From Verrucomicrobiota bacterium (lineage in GTDB: Bacteria > Verrucomicrobiota > Kiritimatiellia > CAIKKV01 > CAITUY01), in NCBI GenBank assembly GCA_011391785.1, contig JAABPW010000325.1:1-52238 (forward strand): 52,238 bases of DNA. The letters are read 5' to 3'. A program made the translations under genes and the position numbers. Of this stretch, positions 25,464-34,376 are shown piece after piece; within the stretch, counting starts at the first letter, position 1; each line of letters opens with the position of its first letter. A model generated the notes under the pieces. That model was not told where the DNA came from. It saw only the letters and a program-made list of their open reading frames with translations, and did no database searches.

Positions 25464-26644
25464 CGGACTGAATCAGCCAACTCGCGGCCGTAGTCGCGGC
25501 AGAGCTTCAGATCGGCAACACCAGGTTGCCACTTGAGGCGAATCCCGGGCTTGACGATGGGAATGGCGGACTTCTGGAAATTCTCCTCGATCTCCTTGAC
25601 GCTCTCACCACTCCAGCCATAGGAACCGAACGCCGCGCCAACCTTGTTCTTGAAGCGCAGGCCTCTCAGCTCCGTCAGGATCTTGGCCATGGACGGCAGG
25701 ATTCCATTGTTATAGGTACAGGACCCGAGAACCACCAATTTCGACTTGAATATCTCGACCATCAGATCATTGGCGTCCGACGCCGCCGCATGGAACACCT
25801 TGCAATCCACGCCCCGCTCGATCAAGCCCTCGGCAATCGCCTTGGCCATATGCTCGGTGGCATTCCACATGGTATCATACACGATCACCGCGGAGGGAGC
25901 GGGAACCTGAAGGGACCATTCCTGGTATTTTTTGACGATCTGGATCGGATCCTTGCGCCAAATCACGCCATGGCTGGGGGCAATCATGTTCACCGGCAGG
26001 TTCAAGGCGAGAACTTCGTCAATTTTCTTCAGGATCTTGTCGGTATAGGGGGTCAGGATATTGGCAAAATACTTCAACGCCTCCTCGTAGAGTTCGGCCT
26101 GGTCCACCAGGTCGTTGAACAGGAAAGCGGTGGCATAATGCTGGCCGAACGCGTCGTTCGGCATCAGGATCGCCTCATTGGTCAGGTAGGTGAACATGCT
26201 GTCGGGCCAGTGCAACATCGGCGCCTCGACAAAAACCAGCTCATTCTTGCCAAGATTGATGCGGTCGCCGGTCTTGACGATCTTGAAGTTCCAATTCTCA
26301 TGATAATGCCCGGGCACACTGCTGGCGCCATTCTTCGAAACCACCACGGTGGCATTGGGGCATAACTTCATCAGCATCGGCAAACTGCTGGAATGGTCGG
26401 GCTCGCAATGATTCACCACGACATAATCAATTTTGGCGGGATCCACAATCTCGCGGATCTTGGCGAGAAACTCATCGGAATGAGGCGACCAGACGGCATC
26501 TACCAGCGCAATTTTCTCATCCATGATCAGGTACGAGTTGTAGGTCGTCCCCCGATGCACCGACAATTCAAACCCATGGAAACGTCGGATACCCCAGTCG
26601 GTCACACCCACCCAATAAACATTCTTGGCCAATTCAACAGACAT
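25460..26644 (-). CDS. Flavodiiron protein (FprA-type A flavoprotein)
   Basis: 394 residues. The N-terminal metallo-beta-lactamase-like domain holds the diiron site: NHCEPDHS near 79-86 (H-x-E-x-D-H), LHWPDSMFTYL near 145, NDAFGQH near 165 and PSHGVIW near 226. The flavodoxin domain begins around residue 255 (VIVYDTMWNATEHMA binds FMN phosphate) and ends with GSYGWSGE. Such proteins reduce O2 to water or NO to N2O in the cytoplasm and protect anaerobes. No fused rubredoxin or reductase is present, so electrons must come from another protein. TGAGGTGA precedes the ATG at a workable distance. The enzyme implies an anaerobic or microaerophilic host. Confidence 0.93.
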   Translation of the reverse strand: MSVELAKNVYWVGVTDWGIRRFHGFELSVHRGTTYNSYLIMDEKIALVDAVWSPHSDEFLAKIREIVDPAKIDYVVVNHCEPDHSSSLPMLMKLCPNATVVVSKNGASSVPGHYHENWNFKIVKTGDRINLGKNELVFVEAPMLHWPDSMFTYLTNEAILMPNDAFGQHYATAFLFNDLVDQAELYEEALKYFANILTPYTDKILKKIDEVLALNLPVNMIAPSHGVIWRKDPIQIVKKYQEWSLQVPAPSAVIVYDTMWNATEHMAKAIAEGLIERGVDCKVFHAAASDANDLMVEIFKSKLVVLGSCTYNNGILPSMAKILTELRGLRFKNKVGAAFGSYGWSGESVKEIEENFQKSAIPIVKPGIRLKWQPGVADLKLCRDYGRELADSVR

Positions 26645-26725
26645 ATTTCACCTCAGTTCTTCCAATTCACATAATAACGATTTCCTGAAAATGCTATCAG
26701 AGTCCCGAACAAAAATACACAGTTC

Positions 26726-27376
26726 TTAACACCCATCGCCCGTGAAGGGATGGGTTTCCAGAGTGTCGGGGGCGATATATCCGGCGGAGATCAACATTTT
26801 GAAGGCGCCTTCCACTGTGATATTGGCAATCCGGATTTCCTCAACGGGCACGAGATGGAGAAACCCCGAGGTCGGCAGCGGCGACATCGGCAGGAACACC
26901 CGCCCCCATCTCCGCTTATCCTCATCCGTGGTGACTCCGGTTAGAAACCCGACGATCCTGATGCCGGGCCGGGGATATTCAATAAGAACCACGGACTTGA
27001 AGGTCTGCTCCTTCTGTAACGATATGGCCTCCACCACCTGTTTGGCGGCGGAATAAACCGACTTGACGACGGGAATGCGCAGGATCAGTGACTCGCCCCA
27101 CTCCAGGAACCGCAACCCCACCACACGACCCGCCACAATCCCCACCATCAAAACCAGGAGAACGAACGCCAGTATGGAAATCACCAGTTTGGCCCAGTAA
27201 TGTTCATACAGGCCCGGCAGCAATTGCTCAACAAGGGGCAGCAGTACCGACGCCATGGCGTTAAACGCCGCGATCACCACCACATAGGTCACCCAGACGG
27301 GGACCAGGACAAACAGTCCTGAAATCAAGTAGTTACGCAACATTCGCCGGAAGGATGAAGTGGGGAACAGTTTCAT
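26726..27376 (-). CDS. DUF502 family membrane protein
   Basis: 216 residues with two strong transmembrane segments near the N-terminus (about 15-40 and 62-85). A conserved soluble region follows: IPVVKSVYSAAKQVVEAIS, then VVLIEYPRPGIRIVGFLTG and VFLPMSPLPTSGFLHLVP, all diagnostic of DUF502. Its function is unknown; plant COV1 is a distant relative. Its start overlaps the stop of the MscS gene by four bases, so the two are co-translated, which suggests a shared envelope-stress or membrane-tension context. Confidence 0.9.
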   Translation of the reverse strand: MKLFPTSSFRRMLRNYLISGLFVLVPVWVTYVVVIAAFNAMASVLLPLVEQLLPGLYEHYWAKLVISILAFVLLVLMVGIVAGRVVGLRFLEWGESLILRIPVVKSVYSAAKQVVEAISLQKEQTFKSVVLIEYPRPGIRIVGFLTGVTTDEDKRRWGRVFLPMSPLPTSGFLHLVPVEEIRIANITVEGAFKMLISAGYIAPDTLETHPFTGDGC

Positions 27377-28479
27377 TTTAACACCTCATTCGACTGAACA
27401 CCGCCTGCCCAATAGAACGGCTGGGATGGAAAGGCAAACGCAATATTTTCTGCCTTGAACCGTCTCATGATCTGGAGATTCACACCTTCCGAAAAGGCCA
27501 TGAACGCCCAGTAGTCAGTGAGATGACACCAGTACATGACCCGAAGAGTCAGGAATGTGGTTCCCACCTCGAAAAAAACAGCGCGGGGCGGGTTGTCGGG
27601 GTGCAGTCCCGGATGCCCGGCCAGAATCTCCCTGAGAATGGCCAGAGCCCTCTCGACTTTCTCAGGAGTCGTATCCGGCGCGATCTGCAAATCCATGAGC
27701 CGCCGGAAAAAGGTGCGCTTGCCGGTGTTCTCAATGACCTTGCTGGCGAGCTCGCCGTTGGGAATGGAGATCAGACTCCCTTCCATCGTGCGGATCCGGG
27801 TGGAGCGCACCCCCACCGACTCGACCACTCCATCATATTTCAAATCCACGATAATCCGGTCACCCAGCTCAAACGGCTTGTCGGTCAGCACCGTCATGGA
27901 GCCGAAGAAATTCTTGATGGTCTCCTGGGCCGCCAGGGCGACCGCCAACCCACCCACCCCGAGACCGGCCAGGATGGAAGTCAGGGGCTTGTCACTGAGG
28001 ACGGTGGCAACCTGGACCAGCCCGAGGACCACCAAGGTGACCTGCGCGGTCCGGCGCACAATCGGCACCAGCATGTCATCCATCCTGCTGGGAGTCCGGG
28101 CAGCCTTGATGGCCCACATCTGGCACAGTGCGTCCACCAGGCAGTAGAGCACATAGGTGATCGCCACAATCATCAGGATATTCGAGGCGGTGAGCGTGAA
28201 CACCGACACCGTGTCGCTCATCACCAGAAAATGGAGCCCGGACTTCAGGGCGATGCAGACCAGCACGAACACAATTGAACGACTGCCGGCCCGAAAAAAA
28301 ATCGCCATCATATTCCGGTGATGGCGATCCATCATGACAGCCGCCCGTTTCCCATAATGCCGCGCGATCCGTCCTGCCAGAAACGCCAACAGGATCACGC
28401 ACAACCACGCCAGGAATCTCCAGACCTCATTCCCCGCCACGGTACTCCTGAACCACGCCAATCCCAATGTCAGATCCAT
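27373..28479 (-). CDS. MscS-family mechanosensitive ion channel
   Basis: 368 residues. Four hydrophobic segments lie in the first ~190 residues; the last is the pore helix (ILAGLGVGGLAVALAAQETIKNFFGS), with the Gly/Ala pattern typical of MscS TM3. The beta domain follows with PFELGDRIIV, VGVRSTRIRTMEGSLISIPN and the C-terminal alpha/beta cage. It opens under membrane tension to release solutes during hypo-osmotic shock. It is larger than E. coli MscS by one or two extra N-terminal helices. It heads a two-gene unit with DUF502 and starts 7 bases after the stop of the NfnB-like gene. Confidence 0.92.
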   Translation of the reverse strand: MDLTLGLAWFRSTVAGNEVWRFLAWLCVILLAFLAGRIARHYGKRAAVMMDRHHRNMMAIFFRAGSRSIVFVLVCIALKSGLHFLVMSDTVSVFTLTASNILMIVAITYVLYCLVDALCQMWAIKAARTPSRMDDMLVPIVRRTAQVTLVVLGLVQVATVLSDKPLTSILAGLGVGGLAVALAAQETIKNFFGSMTVLTDKPFELGDRIIVDLKYDGVVESVGVRSTRIRTMEGSLISIPNGELASKVIENTGKRTFFRRLMDLQIAPDTTPEKVERALAILREILAGHPGLHPDNPPRAVFFEVGTTFLTLRVMYWCHLTDYWAFMAFSEGVNLQIMRRFKAENIAFAFPSQPFYWAGGVQSNEVLK

Positions 28480-28486
28480 AGGTCGC

Positions 28487-29974
28487 TCATTTCAGCCGTT
28501 CATTGATCGAGGCAGCCGCGCGACGGCCCTCTCCCATGGCAAGAATGACCGTGGCCGCCCCGAGCACGATATCCCCGCCGGCGTATACGCCATCGATGGA
28601 TGTCTTGCCCGTTTCATCCACGATAATGTTACCCCACTTGGTCGTTTTCAACCCCTCGGTGGTTCGCGGGATCAGGGGATTGGAATCGTTTCCAATGGCC
28701 ACAATCACCGCCTCGACATCACGGATAAATTCACTACCCTTGATTTCGACAGGGCGCCGGCGCCCGGAAGCATCCGGCTCACCCAACTCGTACCGGAGGC
28801 ATTCAACCGCCTTGACACAGCCGTTCTCGTCGCCCATGACGCGGCTCACATTCTCCAGCAGGTGGAAAATTACGCCCTCCTCCTTGGCGTGGGCAATCTC
28901 CTCGACACGGGCAGGCATTTCCACCTCGGTCCGCCGGTAGATGACATGCACTTCGGCGGCGCCCAGCCGCACGGCGGTGCGTGCCGCATCCATGGCCACA
29001 TTGCCACCACCCAGGATCGCCACCCGGCCCGCCCTGTAGATCGGGGTGTCAGCCCGGCCGAAATCATAGGCCTTCATCAGGTTGGCGCGGGTCAGGTACT
29101 CATTGGCCGCAAAAACACCGACCAGGTTCTCCCCTTCAATGTTCATGAACTTGGGAAGCCCGGCACCCGTGCCGATAAATACCGCATCAAACCCGTCCTC
29201 CTCGATCAACGCCTTCAATTTACGGGTCCGCCCAATCACGAAGTTGGTCTTGATTTCCACGCCCATCGCCAGCAGCGCATCAATCTCCTTCTGTACAATC
29301 GCCTTGGGCAGCCGGAACTCGGGAATACCATAGACCAGAACGCCACCCGGCTTGTGAAAGGCCTCGAACATGACCACCTGATGTCCCTCGCGGCGCACAT
29401 CCGCCGCCACGGTGACGCTGGCCGGACCGGATCCAATGACCGCCACCTTTTTCCCCGTGGCGGGCTTGATCACCGGAGACACCGCCTTGCCGCTGTCGCG
29501 CTCCAGATCGGCAACATAGCGCTCCACACGTCCGATGGAAACGGCCTTATCCACGCTCTTGAGCGACTTGCCCACCGTGCAATGTTCCTGGCATTGGACT
29601 TCCTGCGGGCAAACCCGGCCACAAACCGCCGGCAGAAGGCTGTTCTTCTTGATCACAGCGCAGGCACCCAGAAAATCCCCCGCCGCCGCGGCCTTCAGGA
29701 AACCGGGAATATCAATCCGAACCGGACACCCCTGCACGCAGGGGGCATTCCTGCATTGAAGACAGCGCATGGATTCCAGCCGAGCCTGTTCCGGAGTGTA
29801 TCCAAGGGCCACTTCCTGGACATTCTTCCGCCGCACCTCAGGATCCTGCGTCGGCATGTCCTGCACCGGAATGGCAATCCGCTCCTTGGGAGTCAGGGGT
29901 GCGGTTTTCTTTAAAATGGCGTCCAGTTCACGATGGGCGGCTTCCGCCAACGCTTCAGGCGTAATGTGACTCAT
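28487..29974 (-). CDS. NfnB-like large subunit (GltD/GltA-type NADPH-binding flavoprotein)
   Basis: 495 residues from the ATG at 29972..29974, which overlaps the upstream gene's stop (ATGA). A longer in-frame start exists 15 codons upstream but would lie deep in the previous gene. The N-terminal cysteine-rich domain reads CLQCRNAPCVQGCPV then CGRVCPQEVQCQEHCTVG and binds two [4Fe-4S] clusters. An FAD motif VIGSGPASVTVAADV and a second nucleotide motif ILGGGNVAMDAARTAVRLG follow. Paired with the ferredoxin-NADP reductase-like gene upstream, this is the classic NADH-dependent reduced ferredoxin:NADP+ oxidoreductase (NfnAB) arrangement, an electron-bifurcating enzyme of anaerobes. An older annotation would be glutamate synthase small subunit, but no large subunit is nearby. 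Confidence 0.9.
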   Translation of the reverse strand: MSHITPEALAEAAHRELDAILKKTAPLTPKERIAIPVQDMPTQDPEVRRKNVQEVALGYTPEQARLESMRCLQCRNAPCVQGCPVRIDIPGFLKAAAAGDFLGACAVIKKNSLLPAVCGRVCPQEVQCQEHCTVGKSLKSVDKAVSIGRVERYVADLERDSGKAVSPVIKPATGKKVAVIGSGPASVTVAADVRREGHQVVMFEAFHKPGGVLVYGIPEFRLPKAIVQKEIDALLAMGVEIKTNFVIGRTRKLKALIEEDGFDAVFIGTGAGLPKFMNIEGENLVGVFAANEYLTRANLMKAYDFGRADTPIYRAGRVAILGGGNVAMDAARTAVRLGAAEVHVIYRRTEVEMPARVEEIAHAKEEGVIFHLLENVSRVMGDENGCVKAVECLRYELGEPDASGRRRPVEIKGSEFIRDVEAVIVAIGNDSNPLIPRTTEGLKTTKWGNIIVDETGKTSIDGVYAGGDIVLGAATVILAMGEGRRAAASINERLK

Positions 29975-30831
29975 GACAGGCTCCGCTCCTTGGCTTGAAT
30001 CTCCGCATCCAGATGACACTGATGATGGGCCGTATCCTCATGCTTGCGATAGGCCTTCAACCGCTGCATCATATTGTCAAAATCCACCTTGTGCCCATCG
30101 AATTCAGGACCGTCCACGCAGACAAACTTGGTCTGACCGCCAACCGTCACGCGGCACCCCCCGCACATCCCCGTGCCATCAATCATGATGGTATTCAAGG
30201 AGACCAAAGTATGCACCCCGAACGGGCGGGTCGCTTCAGCGCAAAACTTCATCATGACCGGCGGCCCGATCGCCACCGCCAACTCTGGTTTCGGAATCCG
30301 GGCGCACACTTCCTTGAGGGGTTCAGTAACCAGCGCCTTCCGGCCATACGAGCCGTCATCCGTGCAGACGATGAACTCATCCGCCAGGGCGCGCATCTGC
30401 TCCTCCAGGATCACCAGCTTGCGATTGCGGGCGCCCACGATAACGATGACCCGGTTACCCGCCTGTTTCATCCCCTTGACAATCGGGTGCAACGGGGCGA
30501 CCCCGATTCCCCCACCTACGCAAACCACGGTGCCGAACTTCTCGATATGGGTTGGCTGTCCCAGCGGCCCCAGTACACTGACCACGGATTCGCCAACCGC
30601 CTTGTCGGCCAGATTGTGCGTGGTTTTTCCCACAGCCTGGAAAATGATCGTGAGCGAGCCCTCCGCCGGATCCGCATCCGCAATGGTCAGGGGAATGCGT
30701 TCACCGTAGTCATTATCGAGCTGGAGGATGACAAATTGTCCCGGCAGCCTTTCGCGGGCAATATGAGGGGCATCCAGCCGCATCATATAGACATCGTCCG
30801 ACAATTGCGTCTTGGCCAAAATTCTATTCAT
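29971..30831 (-). CDS. NfnA-like small subunit (sulfide dehydrogenase/ferredoxin-NADP reductase subunit alpha)
   Basis: 286 residues from the ATG at 30829..30831, chosen for the GAGGG seven bases upstream and because family members begin with a short I-L-A-K stretch. The FAD-binding barrel includes PGQFVILQLD and RIPLTIAD. The NAD-binding part has VCVGGGIGVAPLHPIVKGMK and AIGPPVMMKFCAEATR. The C-terminal [2Fe-2S] site reads GTGMCGGCRVTVGG followed by FVCVDGPEFDGH. It forms the electron-bifurcating complex with the next gene, to which it is coupled by a four-base overlap. A lone 2Fe-2S reductase of dihydroorotate dehydrogenase (PyrK) type is less likely given the partner. Confidence 0.9.
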   Translation of the reverse strand: MNRILAKTQLSDDVYMMRLDAPHIARERLPGQFVILQLDNDYGERIPLTIADADPAEGSLTIIFQAVGKTTHNLADKAVGESVVSVLGPLGQPTHIEKFGTVVCVGGGIGVAPLHPIVKGMKQAGNRVIVIVGARNRKLVILEEQMRALADEFIVCTDDGSYGRKALVTEPLKEVCARIPKPELAVAIGPPVMMKFCAEATRPFGVHTLVSLNTIMIDGTGMCGGCRVTVGGQTKFVCVDGPEFDGHKVDFDNMMQRLKAYRKHEDTAHHQCHLDAEIQAKERSLS

Positions 30832-30953
30832 GAATAACCCTCGCCTGAGTAAGTTGGGGGTGGAGTATGCCACCCCCCGATTCGTCCCTCAAGCACAATA
30901 CCCACGGGAACGCGGGAAGAAGGAGTCAGAAGACAGTAGTCAGGGGACGGGGA

Positions 30954-31715
30954 TCAGCCGGACTTCGACTGCTGGCGGCGGACTTCAAACAGGGCAATGG
31001 CGGCGGCAACGGCGGCATTAAGGGACCCTACCCTGCCCCGCATCGGCAACCGGATGACGACATCACAGGTTTCCCGGATCAACTTGCCCAGCCCCTCCTC
31101 CTCGCTGCCCACCACCACCCCGATGGGCCCCGTCAGATCAGCTTCCTCGTAGGGCATGGCCGAGTTGCTGCCTTCCAGCCCCACCAAGCGGATCCCCTGC
31201 TCCTGAAGTTCCAGCATCGCCTGGTGCAGGTTCCCGACCTGTGCCACCTTGACGTGCTCCGCCGCACCCGCCGAGGCCCGCACCACGGCAGGGGTGACGG
31301 AGGCAGCCCGGTGACGCGGAATCACCACCCCATTGACGCCTGCGGCATCCGCCGAGCGCAGCATGGACCCCAGGTTCTGGGGATCCTGGACATGATCCAC
31401 CAACAGCAGTAGCGGCGGGGTCTTGCGCTCACCCGCACCTTCGAGCACCGCTTCCAACTCGACATACTCGTAATCCGACACCACGATGGCAACCCCCTGG
31501 TGGTTCCCGCTCCGGCACATGCGATCCAGCTCGAACACCGCCACCGGCTGGATGGTGATCGAACGTTTTTCGGCCAACTTCAGCAACTGCACGATAGAGG
31601 CGGCAGACTGGCGGACGTTATTCGCCATGCAAAGCTGTTTCACTTCGCGTCGCCCTGCCTTCAGCAATTCACAGACCGGCTGACGCCCATAGACAATATC
31701 GGGTTCATGTGTCAT
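30954..31715 (-). CDS. rlmB: 23S rRNA (guanosine-2'-O-)-methyltransferase, TrmH/SpoU family
   Basis: 253 residues from the ATG at 31713..31715; the 32 upstream in-frame codons are not typical of the family, although the ribosome-binding site here is weak. The N-terminal substrate-binding domain begins IVYGRQPVCELLKAG. The SPOUT domain has LLLLVDHVQDPQNLGSMLRS (motif 1 with N and R), then IGVVVGSEEEGLG (motif 2) and IRLPMRGRVGSLNAAVAAAI (motif 3 of the knot). RlmB methylates a guanosine in the 23S rRNA P-site loop; a tRNA-modifying TrmH paralogue cannot be excluded. It is divergent from the RsmC-like gene, with only 82 bases between the start codons. Confidence 0.9.
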   Translation of the reverse strand: MTHEPDIVYGRQPVCELLKAGRREVKQLCMANNVRQSAASIVQLLKLAEKRSITIQPVAVFELDRMCRSGNHQGVAIVVSDYEYVELEAVLEGAGERKTPPLLLLVDHVQDPQNLGSMLRSADAAGVNGVVIPRHRAASVTPAVVRASAGAAEHVKVAQVGNLHQAMLELQEQGIRLVGLEGSNSAMPYEEADLTGPIGVVVGSEEEGLGKLIRETCDVVIRLPMRGRVGSLNAAVAAAIALFEVRRQQSKSG

Positions 31716-31797
31716 GTCCGGAAAGGTACACGGTGCCATACAGGAAAACAATTCCGCAATTGATGTCTGGAAAACCCGCCGGTATAATCGCCAGAAC

Positions 31798-32931
31798 ATG
31801 ATCATACGCATTACAGATCCCCCGGGATACGGAACGGCCGTCTCGGAATCGTTTCTTGAAAACCGCTTTGACGTGGTCTCCCGATCGGGCCTTCACATCA
31901 CCGAAGCCCACTTGATCAATGCGCTACCCACGCTCTCCCACCCGGCCCGGATGCTGATCCTCGGGAACCGCACGGGCACGCTGGGCATGATTGCCAACCG
32001 CTTCCACGAAAACCTGGAGGTTGTGGTTTCCTCCCTCGATATCTTCCACCACCATGCCATCGAGCGGAACCTTGCCCGGAACCCCTTCACCGCGGTCACT
32101 GCCCGCTGTGAACCCGACATCCCGGAGCGTGACTTCTTTGATGCCGTTTGCCTGCAACTCTCGGCGGGCGGCATGGCGGATGAACTGATTCTCGACCTCC
32201 TCCAGCAAAGCCACCTGGCGCTGAAAAAAGAGGGCACCTTCATGGTGGCGGCCGAGGAAGACATCCCCTGGCTGACGGAACACATGAAGAAATCCTTCGG
32301 CGCCTGCTCCATTCGAGGAACCGAACAGACCTCCACCCTGCTTGTCAGCCGAAAAAGGAAGGAGTTGAAAAAGCTCAAGGACTACCGGGCGGAATTCACC
32401 ATGACGACGCCGGGCGGCAAAGCCGTCCAGCTGGTCACCCACCCCGGGGTATTCGCACACCGCCGCGTGGATGAGGGTGCCCAGGCGCTCGCCGAGGTCG
32501 CCCTCACGAAACCCGGCGACTCCATCCTCGACATGGGTTGCGGGTGCGGAAGCATTGGGTTGACGCTTGCCGTGAACCAGCCCTCGGCCCGTGTTTGCTT
32601 CGTGGATTCCCATGCCCGGGCGGTTCATGCAACCGAGCATAACTGCCTGGCCAATGGGCTGACGGAATACAAGGTGATCCTCAGTGATGAAGGACCGCCT
32701 CCCGATATGGGGGAATTCACGCTGTTTGTCGGGAATCCGCCCTACTATTCCAACGACCGGATTTCAGACTTCTTCATTCAAACGGCCTATAAGACCCTTC
32801 AGTCCGGCGGACGGGCCTATGTGGTGGGGAAAAAGGCCGCCCATAACGCCGAAATGATGAAGACGCTTTTTGGAAATTCGGAAATCATCCACCGGCGCGG
32901 CTATGAAATCGCCATGTCGGTGAAATCGTGA
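31798..32931 (+). CDS. RsmC/RlmG-like class I methyltransferase
   Basis: 377 residues from the ATG at 31798..31800. The long open frame upstream overlaps the divergent rlmB start and is rejected. The protein has a degenerate N-terminal methyltransferase-like domain (about 1-190). The active C-terminal domain carries the SAM loop ILDMGCGCGSIGLTLA near 246 and the catalytic NPPYYSN motif near 312. This two-domain plan matches RsmC and RlmG, which make m2G in 16S or 23S rRNA. Which rRNA is modified cannot be told. Its stop overlaps the GTG start of the YkgJ-type gene. Confidence 0.87.
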   Translation: MIIRITDPPGYGTAVSESFLENRFDVVSRSGLHITEAHLINALPTLSHPARMLILGNRTGTLGMIANRFHENLEVVVSSLDIFHHHAIERNLARNPFTAVTARCEPDIPERDFFDAVCLQLSAGGMADELILDLLQQSHLALKKEGTFMVAAEEDIPWLTEHMKKSFGACSIRGTEQTSTLLVSRKRKELKKLKDYRAEFTMTTPGGKAVQLVTHPGVFAHRRVDEGAQALAEVALTKPGDSILDMGCGCGSIGLTLAVNQPSARVCFVDSHARAVHATEHNCLANGLTEYKVILSDEGPPPDMGEFTLFVGNPPYYSNDRISDFFIQTAYKTLQSGGRAYVVGKKAAHNAEMMKTLFGNSEIIHRRGYEIAMSVKS

Positions 32932-33182
32932 AGTGCCGGGTCGGATGCGCGGCCTGTTGCGTCAACATATCCATCTCATCCCCCATCCCGGGCATGCCCG
33001 ACGGCAAGCAAGCCGGGGTGCGGTGTATCCAATTATCCGAGGACGGACGTTGCAAGGTGTTTGGATTGCCCTCCCGGCCGGACATCTGCAACCGCCTCAC
33101 CCCCAACGAAGAGATGTGCGGCACCACCGACCAGCATGCCTATGATTATCTTGCAGCCCTTGAAAAAGCGACACAGCCCTGA
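32928..33182 (+). CDS. YkgJ-family cysteine cluster protein
   Basis: 84 residues. The start is GTG at 32928..32930, overlapping the previous stop (GTGA). The N-terminal CRVGCAACC and later CIQLSEDGRC and DICNRL give the CxxxCxxCC...C...C arrangement of the UPF0153/YkgJ family, thought to bind zinc or an Fe-S cluster. The family's function is unknown. Coupling with an rRNA methyltransferase is suggestive only. Confidence 0.83.
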   Translation: MKCRVGCAACCVNISISSPIPGMPDGKQAGVRCIQLSEDGRCKVFGLPSRPDICNRLTPNEEMCGTTDQHAYDYLAALEKATQP

Positions 33183-33242
33183 AATTCGGGGGTCAGGGCG
33201 CGGGGTTCAGGCAACACATTCATCAGGTGCCAGAGAACGGAT

Positions 33243-33842
33243 CTAGCCTGCGAGGGCTTTACGGACAATCCCCTCGACATCCGCCTTCGCCATGGAAGAC
33301 AGGTTGATGACGCGGGCAACCATCTCCTGGGCGTCACCCCTTTTGTAACCGAGGGAAATCAGGGCCAGGACGGCATCACGAAGCTTGATGTCGGATTCGG
33401 TTTCAGGCTGGCCCGCTACCTGGGCGGACATCATTTCGCCGGCGCTGAACTTGTCGCGCAACTCCACCACCATTCGCTCGGCGGTTTTCTTGCCGATGCC
33501 GGAAATGGAACTGAGGCGCTTGATATCGGCATCCTTGATCGCCACCTTGAGCTCACGCACAGTCATGCCGCTCAACGCCGACAGTGCGGTTTTCGGACCG
33601 ATCCCGGAAACCCCGAGCAGCAAGGTGAAGACCCGCCGCTCATCATCGGTCATGAACCCGAACAACTGGTGATCATCCTCGCGGATATGGTCGTGGGTGA
33701 GAACCCGGGCCTTTTCACCCACTCCGGGCAGGCGGTCATAGCTGCTCAGCGGGATAACGACCTCGTACCCCACCCCGCCGACATTCAACACCAGATGGGT
33801 GGGCTTCTTGTCTTCAATGATGCCTTCCAGGAATGTTATCAT
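33243..33842 (-). CDS. ruvA: Holliday junction branch migration protein RuvA
   Basis: 199 residues. The OB-fold N-terminal domain has ITFLEGII and VGGVGYEV. The two helix-hairpin-helix motifs read VSGIGPKTALSAL near 80 and ISGIGKKTAERMVVELRDK near 115. A flexible linker leads to the C-terminal RuvB-binding three-helix domain (DAVLALISLGYKRGDA). It works as a tetramer on Holliday junctions with RuvB; ruvB is not in the window. It lies 28 bases downstream of ruvC in the same unit. Confidence 0.95.
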   Translation of the reverse strand: MITFLEGIIEDKKPTHLVLNVGGVGYEVVIPLSSYDRLPGVGEKARVLTHDHIREDDHQLFGFMTDDERRVFTLLLGVSGIGPKTALSALSGMTVRELKVAIKDADIKRLSSISGIGKKTAERMVVELRDKFSAGEMMSAQVAGQPETESDIKLRDAVLALISLGYKRGDAQEMVARVINLSSMAKADVEGIVRKALAG

Positions 33843-33870
33843 AAGCGTGACAGGGCTTGGGGTTGAGGAC

Positions 33871-34368
33871 TCAAATGGGCTGAGGGTTCAGTTCGGCAAC
33901 CGGAGACCGGCTGTTGATGTGGCAGAGAGCAATAGCCAGGGCGTCGCCGGCGTCCTCCTGGGGCTCATCCTTGAGTCCCAGAAGCACCATGATCATCCTG
34001 CGGACCTGCAGCTTATCGGCAGCGCCATTTCCGGCAATGGCTTTTTTCACGCGACGCGGCTCGTATTGATAAACAGGAATCCCCGATGCGGCGCAGGCGG
34101 CAATCACCACCCCGCGGGCTTCGCCGAGAACCAGGGAGGTGCGGGCATTCTTGGCGAAAAAGATATCCTCGATCGCCGCCAGATCCGGCTTGGTCCGGCC
34201 GATAATCTCCCGGATTCCGCCGTCGATCCGCCGCAGACACTCTGACAGCGGCAATTTGTCCGGATTATGGATCCGCCCGTATTCCAGAGCCGTGTTGCGA
34301 CCTGCCAGGGACTCAACCACCGCCACGCCTGATGAGCGCAGCGACGTGTCTATCCCCAGCACCCGCAT
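33871..34368 (-). CDS. ruvC: Crossover junction endodeoxyribonuclease RuvC
   Basis: 165 residues, the usual length. The acidic active site is intact: Asp7 in VLGIDTSLRSSG, Glu67 in AAIEDIFFAKN, and Asp139/Asp142 in EDAGDALAIALCH. It resolves Holliday junctions symmetrically as a dimer. It sits between the YebC gene upstream (8-base gap) and ruvA downstream, the common bacterial order yebC-ruvC-ruvA. Confidence 0.95.
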   Translation of the reverse strand: MRVLGIDTSLRSSGVAVVESLAGRNTALEYGRIHNPDKLPLSECLRRIDGGIREIIGRTKPDLAAIEDIFFAKNARTSLVLGEARGVVIAACAASGIPVYQYEPRRVKKAIAGNGAADKLQVRRMIMVLLGLKDEPQEDAGDALAIALCHINSRSPVAELNPQPI

Positions 34369-34376
34369 GGTCCGGC

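Noticed and set aside
28862-29914. 350-residue open frame on the plus strand
   Set aside because: Antisense to the NfnB-like gene with clear cysteine and nucleotide-binding motifs; no protein family signal of its own.
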